Shown here: positions 61,059 to 64,000 of the stretch, one piece after another
Numbering within the stretch: position 1 is the first letter of the stretch
Layout of the letters: the number at the start of each line of letters is the position of its first letter
NCBI RefSeq assembly: GCF_000813325.1
Contig: NZ_BBQE01000008.1
Length of the DNA stretch: 64,000 nt
From: Sulfurospirillum cavolei
Lineage (GTDB): Bacteria > Campylobacterota > Campylobacteria > Campylobacterales > Sulfurospirillaceae
Direction: 5' to 3' (one strand)
Translations under genes and position numbers: made by a program
Notes under the pieces: model-generated
Seen by the model: only the letters and a program-made list of their open reading frames with translations
Databases searched by the model: none
What the model was told of the DNA's origin: nothing

Positions 61059-62288
61059 ATGCATGAAATACTAAAAAGACTTGAGCTTATTAAGACAAGT
61101 ATTGCTATTGAAGATGAAGAAATCATCAATCTTCAAGTCATAAAGCTCTCAACACTAAGCATAGATGCTGAAGTTGAACGGATTTTAAAGAAGATAACTA
61201 ACAATGATTTTGCCAATGTTACTTCCGATATAGAAGTATATCTTATGCGTTTTAGCGGTATTACAATTTATGAAGACAAAGAAGTTCAAGGGCTCAAGCT
61301 TGAACTAAAAGTGCTGGAAAAAAATCTTCAAAAACAGCTTGAAGAAAAAAATGAATATATCAACACCATCAATGAATTTAACACCCAATATACACTCCAT
61401 GTAGGTGGGATTATCCAAAAGATATTACATGTAAAACAGGAAATTCTTTCAATTATAACAGCCCATAAAGAGTCTATTATTCAAAGCATGAAAGATGATT
61501 ATGAAGAATTAAAACAGTCCATACTGAAAAAAAGAGCGCAAAAAAAGTCTCTTGAAGAAGCACTCGAAGAGCTTAACCCTTTAGAAGATGCTTACGATGA
61601 ACTTTATGAAAAATTACAAAGTTTAAAAGAAGAACTTGATGCTGATGAAGAAGTATTGAATGAAAAAAGAAAAGAGGTTAAAGAAGCTAAACAAGAGTTT
61701 GACGAAGACCCAGACACCCAAGAATACGAAGAAGCTAAACGAGCCTATGAAGAATTTAGTGGGGAGTATGAAGAGAAACTCAAAGATATACCCCTTGAAT
61801 TAAGTGAAAATGAAAAAGAAGAACTTAAAAAACTATACAGACAAGCGAGCAGACTATGCCATCCAGACATTGTAGCCGATGAGTTAAAGGTACAAGCCCA
61901 CGAAATGATGCAAAAACTTAATGATGCATATAGCAAAAAAGATTTAGCAAAGATCAAAGAGATTCTTTTTGCATTAGAAAATGGTACGGGCTTTATCATT
62001 GCTAGTGATAGCATCAATGACAAAGAACAACTCAAAGTCAAAATCACAGAATTAAGAGAAAAACTCAAAGCGACTGAAGATGAAATAGCGAAAATACAAT
62101 CCGATGAAGCCTTTGAAGTCATTAAAGATTTAGATGACTGGGAAGCCTACTTTGAACAACTTAAATACAATCTTGAAAGGGAGCTTCTTAGAGTGGAAGA
62201 TGAGTACGAAGCACTTTTGAGTGGCTCTTATGTGGAAGATGAATCTGATGAAACAGAAGATGATAATTATTGGAGCGAGAAGTTTTAA
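61059..62288 (+). CDS. Coiled-coil protein with J-domain-like HPD segment
   Basis: The 409-residue protein is very acidic and helical. Heptad-rich coiled coils cover about 75-245 and 325-395. Between them, LSENEKEELKKLYRQASRLCHPDI and MMQKLNDAY look like helices II and III of a J-domain, with HPD at 268-270, so it may recruit DnaK. It starts 30 bases after the WD40 gene and its stop shares one base with the next start (TAATG). One TTACATGTAA copy lies inside. Confidence 0.75.
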   Translation: MHEILKRLELIKTSIAIEDEEIINLQVIKLSTLSIDAEVERILKKITNNDFANVTSDIEVYLMRFSGITIYEDKEVQGLKLELKVLEKNLQKQLEEKNEYINTINEFNTQYTLHVGGIIQKILHVKQEILSIITAHKESIIQSMKDDYEELKQSILKKRAQKKSLEEALEELNPLEDAYDELYEKLQSLKEELDADEEVLNEKRKEVKEAKQEFDEDPDTQEYEEAKRAYEEFSGEYEEKLKDIPLELSENEKEELKKLYRQASRLCHPDIVADELKVQAHEMMQKLNDAYSKKDLAKIKEILFALENGTGFIIASDSINDKEQLKVKITELREKLKATEDEIAKIQSDEAFEVIKDLDDWEAYFEQLKYNLERELLRVEDEYEALLSGSYVEDESDETEDDNYWSEKF

Positions 62289-62920
62289 TGAGTTTCTTCT
62301 CATTTATATTATTGATAATTGTTATTGCCATATTAAGGTCTATATATACCTACTATGAAGAAAAAAACTATAAGCCACCAACTCAAACAAAAAGAAAAAC
62401 TCCATATAGTGTAAACTTCCCACCCAAAGATGATCCATTAAAAGCAAAGGGTGATGAATACGAAAGATGGATTGGAAAACAATTTGAAGAAAAAGGTAAT
62501 TTGGTTATCTACAATGGTTTTATAAATGGATATAAAGACAAAGGTGTTGATATCATTGTTGTTTCTCATAAAGCAAAAACAATCAATCTCGTTCAATGTA
62601 AAAATTGGACATTAAGACCTATGAATATTATAGATATTCAAAATGTCTATGAAAAATTACTCTATTTTAAACCATGTGATTTTTATAAGATAAATATTGA
62701 CATTATCGCTCATTATCATCAAATACAACAAGATAAATCAAAAATTGAAGAAATGATGAATGATGTTCAAGTAAATGTTAGTTCTTATAAAATCCGAAAG
62801 ACTTTATATGCGTCCTCTGATAAAGTTGTGGATTTGGATGTTGGGAACCACTTGAAAGTAGTTGGCGAAAATATTTTTAGGTATGAAGATATGAAGATAG
62901 TTATTCACTCCACACAGTAA
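62288..62920 (+). CDS. Membrane-anchored Mrr-like restriction endonuclease-fold protein
   Basis: The 210-residue protein has an N-terminal membrane helix (FFSFILLIIVIAILRSIYTYY), a short linker, and a PD-(D/E)xK fold domain: DEYERWIGKQFEEKGNLVIYNG, KDKGVDIIVV and LVQCKNW (Asp ... QxK). It is probably a DNase effector at the inner membrane. ATG 62288 overlaps the preceding stop; the frame start at 62270 is rejected. The last 211 bases to 63132 hold only a promoter (TACAAT) for the next pair. Confidence 0.8.
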   Translation: MSFFSFILLIIVIAILRSIYTYYEEKNYKPPTQTKRKTPYSVNFPPKDDPLKAKGDEYERWIGKQFEEKGNLVIYNGFINGYKDKGVDIIVVSHKAKTINLVQCKNWTLRPMNIIDIQNVYEKLLYFKPCDFYKINIDIIAHYHQIQQDKSKIEEMMNDVQVNVSSYKIRKTLYASSDKVVDLDVGNHLKVVGENIFRYEDMKIVIHSTQ

Positions 62921-63132
62921 AGATTCTTTGGGTAAAAAACTATTTAACGCAATAGCCAATATTAGCATATAGCTTAATAACTCCATCTTCTTCTCTATCC
63001 TTGATTTACATAATCATGAGCTTGGAAAAATCTTGCAGAATAGAGAGGGATTCTAATAAAACATACTTTTATTATTCAAAATTACAGGCTATTATGCTAC
63101 AATATATTCAATTAAGTTTAAAGGATTAAATC

Positions 63133-63330
63133 ATGCCAGTAGTTGATTTAATCGCAAGAGTTAAAAGCTCTGCGAAAAACCGTACAAGTAGTGAGAGAAG
63201 AAGTTTATTAATTAGTGCTCATATTTTAGATGAAAAAACAGGTAGCTATGATGCAAGATTTTTTTCAAAATCAACTGTAGAAAGTAGTGTTTCTACATCT
63301 TCAAGAAAGACTTCAAAAATCGCTTCTTAA
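63133..63330 (+). CDS. Small protein, probable antitoxin
   Basis: The 65-residue protein (MPVVDLIARVKSSAKNRTSS, then SLLISAHILDE) is basic and serine-rich at the end. I do not recognise it. AAAGGATTAAATC precedes its ATG, and its stop overlaps the start of the next gene (TAATG). The layout of a small gene coupled to a toxin-like enzyme suggests an antitoxin. Confidence 0.6.
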   Translation: MPVVDLIARVKSSAKNRTSSERRSLLISAHILDEKTGSYDARFFSKSTVESSVSTSSRKTSKIAS

Positions 63331-63923
63331 TGTATTCTTCTAAACCCACATTTGTTTATGGCTTTCATGGATTAGATAAAACAATCGCTTATGAAATTTT
63401 AAATCAAAAAATACATTTTAAACCCAGTCATAATAATTTTGATTGGCTTGGTCAAGGCGTTTATTTTTGGGAAAACAATTATGAACGCGCTATTCAATAT
63501 GCTATTGAAGATTCTAAAAGAGCTAAAACAAAAATTAAAGAGCCATTTGTATTAGGTGCAATCATAGATTTAGGAAATTGCTTTGACCTTTTAGATCAAA
63601 AATATCTTGATTTTCTTAAAATTGCGTATGAAGAATTTAAAAAGTCCATCGAAGAGGCTGGACACCCCATGCCACAGAATGCACCTTTTGGTGCTAATGA
63701 CTTTGATTTTAAAAAACGCGAGCTTGATTGTGCTGTCATTCGGTATGCTCATAAACTTGCTGAAGATGTAGGCGAAAAATTTGATTCTGTTCGCGCCGCT
63801 TTTTGGGAAGGTCAGGCGTTATATGAAGGTGCTGGTTTTAGGTCGGCAAATCATATACAACTTGCTATTTTAAATCCAAATTGTATTAAGGGTGTTTTTT
63901 TGCCAAGAGAAAAATCTTCTTAA
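63330..63923 (+). CDS. Probable ADP-ribosyltransferase-fold toxin (DUF3990-like)
   Basis: The 197-residue protein has FVYGFHGLDKTIAYEIL, then WLGQGVYFWENNYERAIQYAIE and VLGAIIDLGNCFDLLD. The order H-G, GxGxYFxxN, and a distal Glu-containing segment resembles ADP-ribosyltransferase-like DUF3990 and related toxins. It would transfer ADP-ribose from NAD to a target or be a related NAD enzyme. The assignment rests on the motif pattern only. Confidence 0.6.
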   Translation: MYSSKPTFVYGFHGLDKTIAYEILNQKIHFKPSHNNFDWLGQGVYFWENNYERAIQYAIEDSKRAKTKIKEPFVLGAIIDLGNCFDLLDQKYLDFLKIAYEEFKKSIEEAGHPMPQNAPFGANDFDFKKRELDCAVIRYAHKLAEDVGEKFDSVRAAFWEGQALYEGAGFRSANHIQLAILNPNCIKGVFLPREKSS

Positions 63924-64000
63924 TTAGTAATTTTTCATTAAGTTCTGTCTTTTGATAAATGTCCCATTTTATTCGCGGAATTCTTAGCCTTGATATTTTT

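Noticed and set aside
62270..62287. Earlier start for the Mrr-like nuclease
   Set aside because: ATG 62288 shares a base with the previous stop and begins just before the membrane helix, which is the usual coupled arrangement.

Overview
The window looks like chromosome of a Campylobacterota (epsilonproteobacterial) organism, most like Sulfurospirillum or its relatives. The grounds are the futalosine-pathway gene mqnA, a Wolinella-type HcyS homocysteine cluster, the compact operons with 4-base ATGA overlaps, and the dense scatter of the palindrome TTACATGTAA (22 exact copies that I could count). I cannot assign a species from sequence reading alone.

Layout. 1-5.2 kb: central metabolism (end of a malic enzyme gene, upp, gdhA, mqnA) and a TerC/MreB-paralogue pair. 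5.2-8.8 kb: an arsenic operon behind an ArsR-type palindrome (arsenate reductase fused to a small thioredoxin, ArsB pump, ArsP-like permease, periplasmic rhodanese). 8.9-12.2 kb: a diguanylate cyclase, a C_GCAxxG_C_C protein, mnmA and a tRNA-Thr(CGT). 12.3-22.1 kb: one large minus-strand sulfur assimilation region. Sulfate is activated (CysDN), reduced to sulfite by an APS-reductase-type CysH, and reduced to sulfide by a siroheme sulfite reductase carrying a C-terminal TusA domain (siroheme from CysG). Sulfide is then probably loaded on the carrier HcyS by HcyF, after HcyD trims the C-terminal Ala, and delivered to a MetY-type enzyme for homocysteine.

22.2-31.5 kb: a two-component system and a CusCBA-type metal efflux operon, separated by an AT-rich PIN/ImmA toxin-antitoxin module that sits directly against the regulator start codon. 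31.5-37.7 kb: single metabolic and membrane genes, an acetolactate synthase-like gene with its TetR regulator, and a broken Tat-signal gene. 37.9-43 kb: a TolC-HlyD-ABC efflux operon with an FNR-type box positioned at -41.5, next to a Crp/Fnr regulator that has its own box. 43-55.8 kb: a decayed pentapeptide-repeat gene, an orphan RelA/SpoT-fold protein, an HxlR/quinone reductase/nitroreductase group, an HTH-nucleotidyltransferase module, tex, an aldehyde dehydrogenase with DUF779, a Y-family polymerase and a deoxyribosyltransferase.

55.8 kb to the end: an AT-rich integrative island. It starts with what looks like a 19-bp tRNA 3'-end remnant and a tyrosine integrase, then HigBA. Next comes a tight four-gene operon of unknown purpose (ComEC-like metallo-beta-lactamase fold protein, 14-blade WD40 protein with near-identical blades, coiled-coil protein with a J-domain-like HPD segment, membrane-anchored Mrr-like nuclease), and last a likely ADP-ribosyltransferase-type toxin pair. 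This four-gene operon is the best candidate for an undescribed defence or conflict system. The island continues beyond the window.

Functions are inferred by reading translated sequences and motifs; no database search was possible.
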